DNA of 64,000 nucleotides from the NCBI RefSeq assembly GCF_000299355.1, contig NC_018664.1, forward strand, positions 1,299,115 to 1,363,114, read 5' to 3'. The stretch is from Gottschalkia acidurici 9a. GTDB taxonomy: Bacteria > Bacillota > Clostridia > Tissierellales > Gottschalkiaceae. Positions 35,811 to 45,736 of this stretch are shown piece after piece. Under the pieces are notes generated by a model. That model ran no database searches, was not told the origin of the DNA, and saw nothing but the letters and a program-made list of their open reading frames with translations. The position numbers and the translations under genes are program-made. The number at the start of each line of letters is the position of its first letter. Positions within the stretch are counted from its first letter, which is position 1.

Positions 35811-36335
35811 TTAATAATTTTTGTCAGCGTAACCAACCCATCCGCCTTCTTTAACAAGTGTTTTGTCAAAGCCACCAACTTTGAAGTCAATTGTTTCTGA
35901 TTTTTCAGGTGAAGTTACAATAATCTTATCATTTTCAACATCAATCTCTATAGAAGTATCTTTACCAGCATAGTTAGCAAAAAGACTGTCAATTGTTTCT
36001 TTTGGAAGCTCTATTGCAAACATACCACAGTTATACATATTTTGTCTGAATATTCTTGCAAAGTTTTCTGCTATAACTACATTGATTCCATTAACTTCTA
36101 AAGCCCATGGAGCATGTTCTCTAGAAGAACCACAACCAAAGTTTTCTCTAGTTACAATTACAGCTTTATCTTTAATATCTTTTTCAACATTAAATCCATC
36201 AAGACTTAAATCTTCTAATAAATAAGACTTTAAAGCTTCTTTAGTAATTTCAGTAAGATATCTTGCTGGAATGATTTCATCAGTATTAATATCGCTTCTA
36301 TCTAAGAATAATACTTTTCCACTAAATGTTTTCAT
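35811..36335 (-). CDS. leuD: 3-isopropylmalate dehydratase small subunit
   Basis: Small subunit of the aconitase-type isomerase for 2- to 3-isopropylmalate. The 174-residue protein has the swivel-domain signatures IIPARYLTEI and ENFGCGSSREHAPWAL, then FARIFRQNMYNCGM. It lies 16 bases downstream of leuC, and a GGAGGAAAAC before the ATG acts as RBS. In Clostridia the LeuCD enzyme can also isomerise citramalate-derived intermediates for isoleucine, which fits the nearby cimA. Confidence 0.95.
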   Translation of the reverse strand: MKTFSGKVLFLDRSDINTDEIIPARYLTEITKEALKSYLLEDLSLDGFNVEKDIKDKAVIVTRENFGCGSSREHAPWALEVNGINVVIAENFARIFRQNMYNCGMFAIELPKETIDSLFANYAGKDTSIEIDVENDKIIVTSPEKSETIDFKVGGFDKTLVKEGGWVGYADKNY

Positions 36336-36351
36336 TGTTTTCCTCCAATCC

Positions 36352-37638
36352 TTAACCTTTATATAGTTCGGAATTTACTATTTTACCCTCAATTGCCGTA
36401 GCAGCAGCAGATGCAGGGCTCATAAGGTGAACTGTACCACCTTTTCCCATTCTCCCGTTAAAGTTACGGTTTGTTGTAGAAGCACAAGCTTCACCTTCAG
36501 CAAGAACTCCGTTACTCATACCAAGACAAGCACCACAAGTTGGGTTTGTAATACAGAAACCAGCTTCTTGGAAGATTTCAATTAAACCTTCTTTTAAAGC
36601 CATAGAATAAATAGCTGGAGTTGCAGGACTTACAATTGCGCGTACATCGTCACTTATCTTTTTACCTTTAAGAATACTAGCAGCAATTCTTAAGTCTTCT
36701 ATACGACCATTAGTACAGCTTCCTATATATATTTGATCTATTTTTGTACCAGTCATTTCATTTACTGATTTTACCTGGTCTGGCTTAAATCCAAAAGTAA
36801 CCATTGGCTCTAAAGTTGTAACATCATACTCATACACTTTGTCATATGTTGCATCTTCATCCGATATCCATTTAGAATACTCTTTTACAGCTTCTTCTTT
36901 TGAGCTAAATTCATCTTTAATGAAATCCCATAAGTACTCTACTGTTGTCATATCAGGGTAGCATACTCCAGAAGTACCACCTGCTTCTATTGCCATGTTA
37001 CATAGAGTCATACGTGATTCCATAGACATTTCATCAACAACTGATCCAGTGAATTCTATAACTTTGTTTGTAGCACCGTTTACAGTTAATTCTCTAATTA
37101 TGAAAAGTATAACGTCTTTTGCATAAACTCCCGGCTTTAACTTTCCGTTTAAAACAATTTTTATTGTTTTAGGAGCGTGGAATGCACAAACACCTTTTAA
37201 TATACCTACTTCAAGGTCAGTAGTACCAACACCTGCTGCAAAAGCACCAAATGCTCCATGAGTACAAGTATGAGAGTCACCCATGATGATTGTGTAACCT
37301 GGTCTTACAAATCCCTTTTCAGGGAATATAGCGTGACATACTCCGTTTCTTCCAATGTCAAAGAAGTCTTTTATATCATGTCTTCTAGCCCAATCACGAA
37401 GTATCTTTCCTTGTTCAGCAGTTTTAGAATCTTTTGCAGGTGTTACATGGTCTATAACAGCTTTTATCTTAGTTGGATCAAAAACTCTATCCATTCCTCT
37501 TGACATAAGGTCTGTTATAGCAATAGGTGTAGTAATTTCATGGCAAAAAACTCTGTCTAATTTTAAAACATGCGTATCAGGGAATGGCATGTCAACTCTA
37601 TGTGCGTCAAATATTTTTTCAGCTAATGTCTTACCCAT
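36352..37638 (-). CDS. leuC: 3-isopropylmalate dehydratase large subunit
   Basis: Catalytic, [4Fe-4S]-containing subunit of isopropylmalate isomerase. The 428-residue protein is of the short archaeal/clostridial type. Motifs: HEITTPIAI, IMGDSHTCTHGAFGAFAAGVG, IGSCTNGRIEDLR (first cluster Cys) and NPTCGACLGMSNGVL (the other two), then TTNRNFNGRMG. Sits between leuB and leuD in a tightly spaced operon with RBS AGAGGG. Confidence 0.95.
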   Translation of the reverse strand: MGKTLAEKIFDAHRVDMPFPDTHVLKLDRVFCHEITTPIAITDLMSRGMDRVFDPTKIKAVIDHVTPAKDSKTAEQGKILRDWARRHDIKDFFDIGRNGVCHAIFPEKGFVRPGYTIIMGDSHTCTHGAFGAFAAGVGTTDLEVGILKGVCAFHAPKTIKIVLNGKLKPGVYAKDVILFIIRELTVNGATNKVIEFTGSVVDEMSMESRMTLCNMAIEAGGTSGVCYPDMTTVEYLWDFIKDEFSSKEEAVKEYSKWISDEDATYDKVYEYDVTTLEPMVTFGFKPDQVKSVNEMTGTKIDQIYIGSCTNGRIEDLRIAASILKGKKISDDVRAIVSPATPAIYSMALKEGLIEIFQEAGFCITNPTCGACLGMSNGVLAEGEACASTTNRNFNGRMGKGGTVHLMSPASAAATAIEGKIVNSELYKG

Positions 37639-37657
37639 ATCTTTATCCCTCTTTCTT

Positions 37658-38728
37658 CTATTTTAAATATTCACAAACTAAGTTACCCATCTCTTTGCAA
37701 CCAACAGGCTTACAACCTTCGCTGTAGATATCTCCTGTACGGTAACCAGCATTTAATACAGATTCAACAGCATTTTCTATAGCATCAGCTTCTTTTTCTA
37801 AGTCAAAAGAGTACCTTAACATCATAGCTATAGAAAGAATAGTAGCTAATGGGTTAGCTTTGTCTTGTCCAGCAATATCTGGAGCAGAACCGTGGCTTGG
37901 CTCATATAGTCCAAATTTTCCGTTAGCTAAACTAGCAGATGGAAGCATTCCGATAGAACCTGTTAACATACTAGCTTGGTCAGATAATATATCTCCAAAC
38001 ATATTAGAAGTAACTAAAACATCAAATTGTTTAGGGTCACGAACTAATTGCATAGCAGCATTGTCTACTAGTAAGTGGTTTAATTGAACATCACTAAATT
38101 CTTCTTGGTGGATTCTTAACACTGTTTCTCTCCAAAGTCTTGAACTTTCTAGTACGTTCATTTTATCTATATTAGTAACAAGGTTGTTTCTTTTTCTAGC
38201 CGTTTCAAATGCAACTCTAGCAATTCTTTCAACTTCTTCTATAGAATATCTTTCAGTATCATATGCAGACTTTCCATCTTCAGAACGTCCTCTATCTCCA
38301 AAGTAGATACCACCAGTTAATTCACGAACAACTAATATATCTAAATTATCTCCAATTACTTCACGTTTTAATGGAGAAGCATCTTTAAGTGCCTTGTAAA
38401 GTAGGGCAGGGCGTAGGTTTGCAAATAATCCTAGCTCTTTTCTTATTTTAAGAAGACCTGCTTCTGGTCTTAAATGTCCAGGAAGTGTATCCCATTTAGG
38501 ACCACCAACTGCTCCTAAAAGAACAGCATCACTTTTTTTACATATCTCTATGGATTCATCTGGAAGTGGTACACCAGTTTCATCTATAGCAATTCCACCA
38601 CCAAGCACATTAGTGTACTCAAATTCATGACCATATACTTCGCTTACTTTACCAAGAACCTTTATCGCTTCATCAACTATTTCAGGACCGATTCCATCTC
38701 CAGCCATTACAGCTATATTATATTTCAT
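37658..38728 (-). CDS. leuB: 3-isopropylmalate dehydrogenase
   Basis: NAD-dependent oxidation and decarboxylation of 3-isopropylmalate. The 356-residue protein has [53 protein letters not shown] (catalytic Tyr), [34 protein letters not shown] and [18 protein letters not shown]. First gene of leuBCD, read away from a divergent LysR gene. A damaged near-copy lies at 39952-40257. RBS AGGAGG. Confidence 0.96.
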   Translation of the reverse strand: MKYNIAVMAGDGIGPEIVDEAIKVLGKVSEVYGHEFEYTNVLGGGIAIDETGVPLPDESIEICKKSDAVLLGAVGGPKWDTLPGHLRPEAGLLKIRKELGLFANLRPALLYKALKDASPLKREVIGDNLDILVVRELTGGIYFGDRGRSEDGKSAYDTERYSIEEVERIARVAFETARKRNNLVTNIDKMNVLESSRLWRETVLRIHQEEFSDVQLNHLLVDNAAMQLVRDPKQFDVLVTSNMFGDILSDQASMLTGSIGMLPSASLANGKFGLYEPSHGSAPDIAGQDKANPLATILSIAMMLRYSFDLEKEADAIENAVESVLNAGYRTGDIYSEGCKPVGCKEMGNLVCEYLK

Positions 38729-38829
38729 ACAAAATTACCTCCTAAGATTAAATTAATTTATTTTATTTCAAATTACTTCGTATGTCGATTTTATAGAAAT
38801 TATAAAGTTTAGAAATTTGGATAACTTAT

Positions 38830-38862
38830 ATTAAAATTGAGTTTTAATCATAAACAGTTTAT
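38830..38862. promoter_or_regulatory. inverted repeats in the leuB/LysR divergent intergenic region
   Basis: Two short dyads lie near the middle of the 229-base divergent spacer: TTAAAA-TTGAG-TTTTAA (38830-38846) and ATAAA-CAG-TTTAT (38850-38862). LysR regulators often bind such sites between their own gene and the target. The role is inferred from position only, and AT-richness makes chance dyads common. Confidence 0.35.
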
Positions 38863-38957
38863 AAAAATATAACTTCTGTACACTTGTTATTATATATAAA
38901 GCTATACTATAATTAAAATACATATTTATCATAGTATATATAACTGGAGGTTATAGC

Positions 38958-39866
38958 ATGGTAGTTGATTTAAACTTATACAAGGTATTTCACACTGTAG
39001 CTTGTTGCAAAAGTATTTCAAAAGCAGCTAATGAACTATATATTAGTCAACCAGCTGTCAGTAAATCAATAAAATCTCTAGAGAGTATTGTTGGAGTAAA
39101 CTTATTTTTTAGGAATTGGAGTGGGGTATCTCTTACAAGTGAAGGTCAAGTACTATTTGAATATATTGATAATGCTATTAATCAAATTCAAACTGGTGAA
39201 AAGTTACTCTCTAGATTAAAAGAAAAAGAATTTGGATCTATCAAAATAGGTGTAAGTACAACTCTATTTAAACATTTTCTAGTTCCAAAATTAAAAAAGT
39301 TTATTAATAAATATCCTAATATCAAAATTATAGTAATTAATAAAACTACAGTAGAAACACTAAAGCTTATAGAAAATGGAGATGCTGATATTGGAATAGT
39401 CAGCATTACAGATGATTTTCCAAAATATAATTTTGAAAAAGTAGGACATATACAAGATATATTTGTTGCTAGTAAGACATTTATAGAATCTTCTAAAATA
39501 ACTGATCCTACGGATATTTCTTTATATAATAACTTTATGTTTTTTGAAAAAGATAATTTGAATAGGAAATATATAGACTTATATTTTGAAAAAAACAATA
39601 TTTCTATTAAACCAGATATAGAGATAAGTAATATGGATCTGCTAATTGAACTTGCTAAAATAGACTTAGGAGTTACTGTTGCTATTAAAGAGTTTATTCA
39701 AAACGATCTATCTGAGGGTAGTCTTGTAGAATTACCAATAGCTCCTGCTATCCCTAGCCGACCGATAGTTATGTTATCAAATAAAAACCTTCCGTTATCT
39801 ATGGCTTCTCAAGCATTTTGGGATTATATAACTAATACACATAGTGATTTTAATAAAGACGAGTAG
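38958..39866 (+). CDS. LysR-family transcriptional regulator
   Basis: The 302-residue regulator has the N-terminal winged helix-turn-helix (YKVFHTVACCKSISKAANELYISQPAVSKSIKSLES) and a periplasmic-binding-type effector domain (residues 90-295). It is divergent from leuBCD, so it is the likely regulator of that operon, with an intermediate such as isopropylmalate as a plausible effector by analogy with other LysR proteins of leucine operons. RBS GGAGG. Confidence 0.88.
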   Translation: MVVDLNLYKVFHTVACCKSISKAANELYISQPAVSKSIKSLESIVGVNLFFRNWSGVSLTSEGQVLFEYIDNAINQIQTGEKLLSRLKEKEFGSIKIGVSTTLFKHFLVPKLKKFINKYPNIKIIVINKTTVETLKLIENGDADIGIVSITDDFPKYNFEKVGHIQDIFVASKTFIESSKITDPTDISLYNNFMFFEKDNLNRKYIDLYFEKNNISIKPDIEISNMDLLIELAKIDLGVTVAIKEFIQNDLSEGSLVELPIAPAIPSRPIVMLSNKNLPLSMASQAFWDYITNTHSDFNKDE

Positions 39867-39886
39867 GGGAGAGGCTAAGTAAAAAA

Positions 39887-39925
39887 GAGTAAGAAGCATT
39901 AATACTAAAACTTCTTACTCTCTAC
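39887..39925 (+). terminator. terminator of the LysR gene
   Basis: GAGTAAGAAG/CTTCTTACTC perfect stem (39887-39896 with 39911-39920) with an A run on the left side; it can serve both strands. Confidence 0.75.
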
Positions 39926-39951
39926 TAATAGAAATAAGTCCATAATACTAT

Positions 39952-40260
<309 letters not shown>

Positions 40261-40269
40261 TTACGCTAG

Positions 40270-41856
40270 TTACTTTACATTTTCTTTATCAAATATTAAT
40301 TTATATTCAATAGAATCTTTTAAAGCTATAAGACTCGCTTCTATTATGTCAGAAGAAACACCTACTGTACTCCAAGTTCTTTTACCATCTGTAGATTCCA
40401 TAAATACTCTTACTTTAGCTGAAGTAGTGTTTTCTGTATCGAGAACTCTAACCTTATAATCAGTTAGATATACATTTTTTAGCTCTGGGTAAAATACCTC
40501 AAGCGCTTTTCTAAGAGCCTTATCTAGAGCATTTACTGGTCCATTTCCTTGTTCAGCAGTCATTTCTGTTTTACCATCCACACTAACTTTTATAATACTT
40601 GAAGTATTTTTCTTGTTACCTATAATAGAATGCTCTCCTATAGTTTTGAACTCATCAATTTTGAATGTAGGAGTATACATACCTAAGACTTTTCTTACGA
40701 CTAATTCAAATGAACTCTCGGCACCCTCATATTGATAACCAAGATGCTCTAATCTTTTAAGTTCATCTATAACTTTTTGAGCTTCAGGAGAATCCTTAGT
40801 TATATTTTTATTTACTTTCTGTATAGAGTTCAGTATACTACTTCGTCCTGAGACTTCAGACATTAGGAATCTTCTTCTATTTCCAACTAGTTCAGGATTA
40901 ATGTGCTCAAATGAATGAGAAGCTTTGTTTACTCCATCTATATGCATACCACCTTTATGTGCAAAAGCACTAGAGCCTACATAAGGTAAGTTATTTGAAA
41001 GAGATAAATTGCTAATTTCTGAAATATACCTTGCAGTAGAAGTTAGGTTTATCATCTGACTCTCAGGAATACACTGATAACCTTTCTTTAGCTGTAAATT
41101 TGGAATTATAGCTGAGAGGTTAGCATTACCACATCTTTCACCAAAGCCTGTAAAAGTACCTTGGACTTGAGTTGCCCCGGCCTTTACAGCCATTATGGAG
41201 TTAGCAACACCCATACTAGAGTCGTTATGAGCATGAATACCAATCTCTACATTTGGAAAAGCTTCACACACTTTCTTAGTTATTTCATAAACTTCGTCAG
41301 GGAAAGTACCACCATTAGTATCACATAATGCTAAATAATCAACACCAGCTTTAACTGCTGAATTAAGTGCAGATAATGCGTACTCTGGATTAGACTTGTA
41401 TCCATCAAAAAAATGTTCAGCATCAAAAGTAACTTCTTTACCTTTATCCTTAAAAAACTTTATAGTATCTTCAATCATCACTAAATTCTCATCTAGAGTA
41501 GCTCTTATTATATCTGTAACATGAAAATCCCAACTTTTTCCGAATATAGCTACGGAAGAAGTATTTGCAAGTAGTAGTGCATTTACATTAGTATCTTCTT
41601 CTACAGTTATTCCTTTTCTTCTTGTGCTCCCAAAAGCTACTACCTTAGAATTTTTAAGATTAAGACTGCTCAACCTTTCAAAGAATTCTAAATCCTTAGA
41701 GTTTGATCCAGGATTACCAGCTTCTATATAATTTATACCTAGGTCATCTAATGCTTTCACAATCTTTAACTTATCTTCAACAGAGAAAGAAATACCCTCT
41801 CCCTGAGATCCATCTCTTAGGGTAGAGTCGAAGATTTTGATTTTATTTCTATTCAT
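40270..41856 (-). CDS. cimA: (R)-citramalate synthase
   Basis: Condenses pyruvate and acetyl-CoA to citramalate, the threonine-independent route to 2-ketobutyrate and isoleucine. The 528-residue protein has FDSTLRDGSQGEGISFSVED, IGIHAHNDSSMGVANSIMAV, GTFTGFGERCGNANLSAIIP and AHKGGMHIDGV, with a C-terminal LeuA-type regulatory domain. These distinguish it from LeuA and fit the CimA subfamily. The isoleucine specifier of its T-box supports the assignment. Confidence 0.94.
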   Translation of the reverse strand: MNRNKIKIFDSTLRDGSQGEGISFSVEDKLKIVKALDDLGINYIEAGNPGSNSKDLEFFERLSSLNLKNSKVVAFGSTRRKGITVEEDTNVNALLLANTSSVAIFGKSWDFHVTDIIRATLDENLVMIEDTIKFFKDKGKEVTFDAEHFFDGYKSNPEYALSALNSAVKAGVDYLALCDTNGGTFPDEVYEITKKVCEAFPNVEIGIHAHNDSSMGVANSIMAVKAGATQVQGTFTGFGERCGNANLSAIIPNLQLKKGYQCIPESQMINLTSTARYISEISNLSLSNNLPYVGSSAFAHKGGMHIDGVNKASHSFEHINPELVGNRRRFLMSEVSGRSSILNSIQKVNKNITKDSPEAQKVIDELKRLEHLGYQYEGAESSFELVVRKVLGMYTPTFKIDEFKTIGEHSIIGNKKNTSSIIKVSVDGKTEMTAEQGNGPVNALDKALRKALEVFYPELKNVYLTDYKVRVLDTENTTSAKVRVFMESTDGKRTWSTVGVSSDIIEASLIALKDSIEYKLIFDKENVK

Positions 41857-41880
41857 TGTTTAACCCCCCTTCAAAAATAA

Positions 41881-42135
41881 CAAAAACTCGTCCTCAAAAT
41901 AAGGACGAGTTATAACCCGCGGTACCACCTTAGTTATGTCATAAAGACATCACTCACTGTCAGTTCTACTAAACCTAAGTCTTTAACGGGACTAATCGGT
42001 ATCAACTACTAAGTATAAAACTTTTCAAAGATACTGCTCAGGAGTGATTCGTATTTTATCGATAGCATCAGTTCTCACCAAATCCTGACTCTCTGTAACC
42101 ACCTACTAAAAAATACCTTTCTCCTTCTTGGCATT
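41881..42135 (-). promoter_or_regulatory. T-box leader, isoleucine (AUC) specifier, upstream of cimA
   Basis: Reverse-strand leader. Stem I base is GGAG (42124-42121) with CTCC (42044-42041). Specifier AUC (42048-42046) is followed by A. T-box AAGGTGGTACCGCGGG is near 41916-41931, and terminator CTCGTCCT/AGGACGAG with T tail is at 41881-41910. The T-box and terminator closely resemble the leuA leader, suggesting a common origin with a changed specifier. Confidence 0.93.
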
Positions 42136-42194
42136 TTGCAATAAGGAAGCTTATAATTTCCTACATGCAAATAGAAAGAATTAAATTATTTAAT

Positions 42195-42223
42195 ATTGTA
42201 ATAAGAATAAAGTGTTATGTCAA
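42195..42223 (-). promoter_or_regulatory. promoter of the cimA T-box transcript
   Basis: Reverse strand TTGACA (42223-42218), 17-base spacer, TACAAT (42200-42195). Confidence 0.85.
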
Positions 42224-42357
42224 TAGATTTTTTAAAAGAAAAATTTATATTTATAAATAATAAATAAACTTTTATAATAAATATTTTTAATAAAAAAGAC
42301 ATATATATGAAGCAAAAGATTAAAATTAAGAGATAAAATTAAATTAATAAAATGTTG

Positions 42358-42386
42358 TTGACAATAAAAATATCACAGAGTATAAT
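42358..42386 (+). promoter_or_regulatory. consensus promoter of the ilvCDB operon
   Basis: TTGACA (42358-42363), 17-base spacer, TATAAT (42381-42386): a perfect sigma-A consensus, divergent from the cimA promoter 135 bases away. Confidence 0.9.
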
Positions 42387-42490
42387 ATTCATTAATAATT
42401 AAACACAAAAATAATTAAACAAACAGAACCATGTATTTTACTTTATTCCAAACTTTAAATATTAGAGATAAAATAAAAAATTGAAAAATT

Positions 42491-42762
42491 TTGATAGAGA
42501 CAAAAATACTAACACTATCAACTACAGAGAGCTAACAACTGGTGAAAGTTAGCGTTGATAGTAGTATATAATGATCACTCTTGAATTGCTGAATTGAAAA
42601 GGATACTATATTCTTAGTAAATGAGGTCGGTGCTACCGTTAAATAGCTATGGTTCAAAATGAGGCAATAATTTATTATTGTGAATTAGGGTGGTACCACG
42701 AAAGTAAATCTTTCGTCCCTTATAGTTAAGAAACTATGAGAGATGAAGGATTTTTTTTATAA
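42491..42762 (+). promoter_or_regulatory. T-box leader, isoleucine (AUC) specifier, upstream of ilvC
   Basis: Stem I base AGAG (42496-42499) with CTCT (42578-42581). Specifier AUC (42574-42576) is followed by A. T-box AGGGTGGTACCACG is at 42687-42700. A long imperfect terminator stem (about 42708-42754) with a T run follows. The gap to ilvC holds about 170 further AT-rich bases with no gene. Back-to-back with the cimA T-box, it puts both halves of isoleucine synthesis under tRNA-Ile charging. Confidence 0.93.
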
Positions 42763-42937
42763 CTACTAGAGTACACAATAAATTCAAAGAATGATACAAT
42801 TAGAGAGTAATATAAATAATGCTTATAATTTATTTATTACTATATATTAAGAGCTAATTTTAGCAACTTAAAGTAACAAAAATTAGCCACATTTATGATA
42901 AACATAAAGAAACTTAAAATTAAGGAGGAATATTAAG

Positions 42938-43930
42938 ATGGCAAAGATGTATTATGATGGAGATGCAAACTTAGATTTATTAAAAGGAAAAAAAGTAGCA
43001 ATTATAGGATATGGTAGCCAAGGACATGCTCATTCTTTAAATTTAAAAGAAAGTGGAGTAGATGTAGTAGTTGGATTATACGAAGGAAGTAAATCATGGG
43101 CAAAAGCTGAAGAAGCTGGATTAAAAGTAGCTTTAGTTGCAGATGCTGTTAAAGAAGCTGATATTGTAATGATTCTTTTACCAGATGAAAAACAAGGTCA
43201 AGTTTACAAAGAGTCAATAGCACCAAACTTAAAATCAGGAGCAACGCTAGCATTTGCTCACGGATTTAACATTCACTTTGGACAAATAGTTCCTCCAGCT
43301 GATGTGGACGTATTCCTTGTAGCACCAAAAGGACCTGGACACTTAGTAAGAAGAGTTTACCAAGAAGGATTTGGAGTGCCAGCAATATATGCAGTATATC
43401 AAGATGTATCAGGAAAAGCTAAAGATGTAGCATTAGCTTATGCTAAAGGTGTAGGTGGAACTAGAGCAGGAGTTCTAGAAACTACATTCAAAGAAGAAAC
43501 AGAAACTGACCTTTTCGGAGAGCAAGCGGTACTTTGTGGAGGAGCTACAGAATTAGTTAAAGCTGGGTTCGATACATTAGTAGAAGCTGGATACCAACCA
43601 GAAATAGCTTACTTCGAATGTTTACATGAATTAAAATTAATAGTTGACCTTTTATATGAAGGTGGATTTGAGAACATGAGATATAGTGTATCTGATACTG
43701 CAGAGTATGGAGATTACATGATAGGAAGAAGAATAGTAACTGATGAAACTAGAAAAGAAATGAAAAAAGTATTAAAAGAAATCCAAGAAGGAATCTTTGC
43801 TAGAAACTGGTTACAAGAAAACCAATTAAACAGACCTCAATTCAATGCTATTAAAAAAGCAGAATTAGAGCATCCAATAGTAGAAGTTGGTAAAAACTTA
43901 AGAAGCATGATGTCTTGGATAAAGAAATAA
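42938..43930 (+). CDS. ilvC: ketol-acid reductoisomerase
   Basis: NADPH-dependent isomerisation and reduction of acetolactate and acetohydroxybutyrate. The 330-residue class I protein has the Rossmann motif [70 protein letters not shown] and a C-terminal acidic metal site ([17 protein letters not shown]). RBS AAGGAGG. First gene behind the Ile T-box. A GC-rich hairpin (CGGGG...CCCCG, 43947-43964) lies between it and ilvD without a T run, possibly for mRNA stability. Confidence 0.96.
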   Translation: MAKMYYDGDANLDLLKGKKVAIIGYGSQGHAHSLNLKESGVDVVVGLYEGSKSWAKAEEAGLKVALVADAVKEADIVMILLPDEKQGQVYKESIAPNLKSGATLAFAHGFNIHFGQIVPPADVDVFLVAPKGPGHLVRRVYQEGFGVPAIYAVYQDVSGKAKDVALAYAKGVGGTRAGVLETTFKEETETDLFGEQAVLCGGATELVKAGFDTLVEAGYQPEIAYFECLHELKLIVDLLYEGGFENMRYSVSDTAEYGDYMIGRRIVTDETRKEMKKVLKEIQEGIFARNWLQENQLNRPQFNAIKKAELEHPIVEVGKNLRSMMSWIKK

Positions 43931-43988
43931 TTTTAAAATAGGATTACGGGGGCATTTGTCCCCGAATTAACTATAAGAGGTGATTTTA

Positions 43989-45644
43989 ATGAGAAGTGAT
44001 GTAGTTACAAAAGGTGTAAGAAAAGCACCTCATAGATCTCTTTTCAAAGCACTTGGGTTTAGCGAACGTGATATGGATAAACCCCTAATAGGAGTTGTTA
44101 ACTCTTTTAATGAACTTGTACCAGGTCATATAGGGCTTAACGAAGTAACTCAAGCAGCTAAAAGAGGGGTATTAATGGCTGGAGGAACTCCACTAGAGTT
44201 CCCAGCAATAGCTGTTTGTGATGGTATAGCTATGAACCACGATGGTATGAGATATTCACTTTGCAGTAGAGAGCTAATAGCTGATAGTGTTGAAACTATG
44301 GCTAGAGCACATTCATTAGATGGGTTAGTTCTTATCCCTAACTGTGATAAATCAGTACCTGGAATGATGATGGCTGCTGCTAGACTTAATATTCCAGCAA
44401 TAGTTGTAAGTGGTGGACCAATGCTTGCGGGAAAAAGCTTTGATGAAGCAACTGATTTAACAACTATGTTTGAAGCTGTTGGATCTGTTGAAAACGGAGA
44501 AATGTCTGAAGAGGATTTACTTGAGTATGAAAATACTACATGTCCAACATGTGGTTCTTGCTCAGGAATGTTTACTGCTAACTCTATGAACTGTATGACA
44601 GAAGTATTAGGAATAGCACTTCCATACAATGGTACAATACCAGCTGTATATTCAGCTAGAAAACAAATAGCTACTCAAGCTGGTGTTAAGATAATGGAGT
44701 TAGTTGAAAAACAAATTCTACCAAGAGATATAATTAATGCAAAGTCTATAGAAAATGCTTTAGCTGCTGATATGGCACTAGGATGTTCTTCAAATACTGT
44801 ACTGCATCTTACAGCAATAGCTTACGAAGCAAAGGCTGCTATAGATTTAGAAAAAATAAATGAAATCAGCAATAAAGTTCCTAATCTATGTAGATTACGT
44901 CCAGCTGGACCTTACCATATAGAAAACCTACATGATGTTGGTGGAATACCTGCAGTATTAAATGAGCTTAGCAAAAAAGGTCTTCTAAACGAAGACTGTA
45001 TAACTGCTACAGGAAAAACATTAGGTGAAAATATAAAAGATAAAGAGAAAAAAGGAAATAAAGTAATCGCCGATATAGATGCTCCATATAGTGAAACTGG
45101 TGGAATAGCTATATTAAAAGGAACTTTAGCTCCAGACGGTGCAGTTGTTAAAAGATCTGCTGTTGCTGACAGTATGCTTAAAAACGTATGTACTGCTAAG
45201 GTTTATGAATCTGAAGAAGAAGCAGTTGAGGCTATATTCAATAAGAAAATAGAACCAGGTGATGTTATAGTTATAAGAAACGAAGGACCAAAAGGTGGAC
45301 CAGGAATGAGAGAAATGCTTTCTCCTACAGCCGCAATAGCGGGTATGGGATTAGGTGAATCAGTTGCACTTGTAACTGATGGAAGATTTTCGGGTGCTAC
45401 TAGAGGGGCTTCAATAGGACATATATCACCAGAAGCTGCAGAAGGTGGACCAATAGCTTTAGTTAAAGATGGAGACAAAATAGATATAGATATCTTAGCT
45501 GGTAAACTAGATCTTTTAGTTGATGAAAAAGAACTTGAAGAAAGAAGAAAGAATCTTGTAATCAAAGAAAAAGATGTAGATGGATATCTAAAGAGATATG
45601 CTAAGCTAGTTTCATCTGCATCAGAAGGTGCAATATTAAAATAA
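43989..45644 (+). CDS. ilvD: dihydroxy-acid dehydratase
   Basis: [Fe-S] dehydratase giving the 2-keto acid precursors of Val, Leu and Ile. The 551-residue protein has [46 protein letters not shown] (cluster Cys residues), [27 protein letters not shown] and [23 protein letters not shown] 43989 follows AAGAGGTGA; a GTG 9 bases upstream overlaps the RBS and was set aside. Confidence 0.96.
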   Translation: MRSDVVTKGVRKAPHRSLFKALGFSERDMDKPLIGVVNSFNELVPGHIGLNEVTQAAKRGVLMAGGTPLEFPAIAVCDGIAMNHDGMRYSLCSRELIADSVETMARAHSLDGLVLIPNCDKSVPGMMMAAARLNIPAIVVSGGPMLAGKSFDEATDLTTMFEAVGSVENGEMSEEDLLEYENTTCPTCGSCSGMFTANSMNCMTEVLGIALPYNGTIPAVYSARKQIATQAGVKIMELVEKQILPRDIINAKSIENALAADMALGCSSNTVLHLTAIAYEAKAAIDLEKINEISNKVPNLCRLRPAGPYHIENLHDVGGIPAVLNELSKKGLLNEDCITATGKTLGENIKDKEKKGNKVIADIDAPYSETGGIAILKGTLAPDGAVVKRSAVADSMLKNVCTAKVYESEEEAVEAIFNKKIEPGDVIVIRNEGPKGGPGMREMLSPTAAIAGMGLGESVALVTDGRFSGATRGASIGHISPEAAEGGPIALVKDGDKIDIDILAGKLDLLVDEKELEERRKNLVIKEKDVDGYLKRYAKLVSSASEGAILK

Positions 45645-45672
45645 TATAAAGATTATAAACTAGTTAAAAATA

Positions 45673-45715
45673 AACTTCATACTTCATCTTAACTGAGATG
45701 AAGTATGGAGTTTTT
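45673..45715 (+). terminator. strong hairpin between ilvD and ilvB
   Basis: AACTTCATACTTCATCT/AGATGAAGTATGGAGTT makes a stem of about 17 bp with a T run after it, inside what otherwise looks like one operon. It may attenuate or separate ilvB expression from ilvCD. Confidence 0.7.
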
Positions 45716-45736
45716 AACTATAAGGAAGGTGAAAAA

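Noticed and set aside
37258-37666. Open frames of 81-103 codons opposite leuC
   Set aside because: They mirror the leuC frame, have no RBS, and their translations are not protein-like.
43947-43964. Terminator between ilvC and ilvD
   Set aside because: The GC-rich hairpin has no T run, so it is more likely an mRNA stability element.
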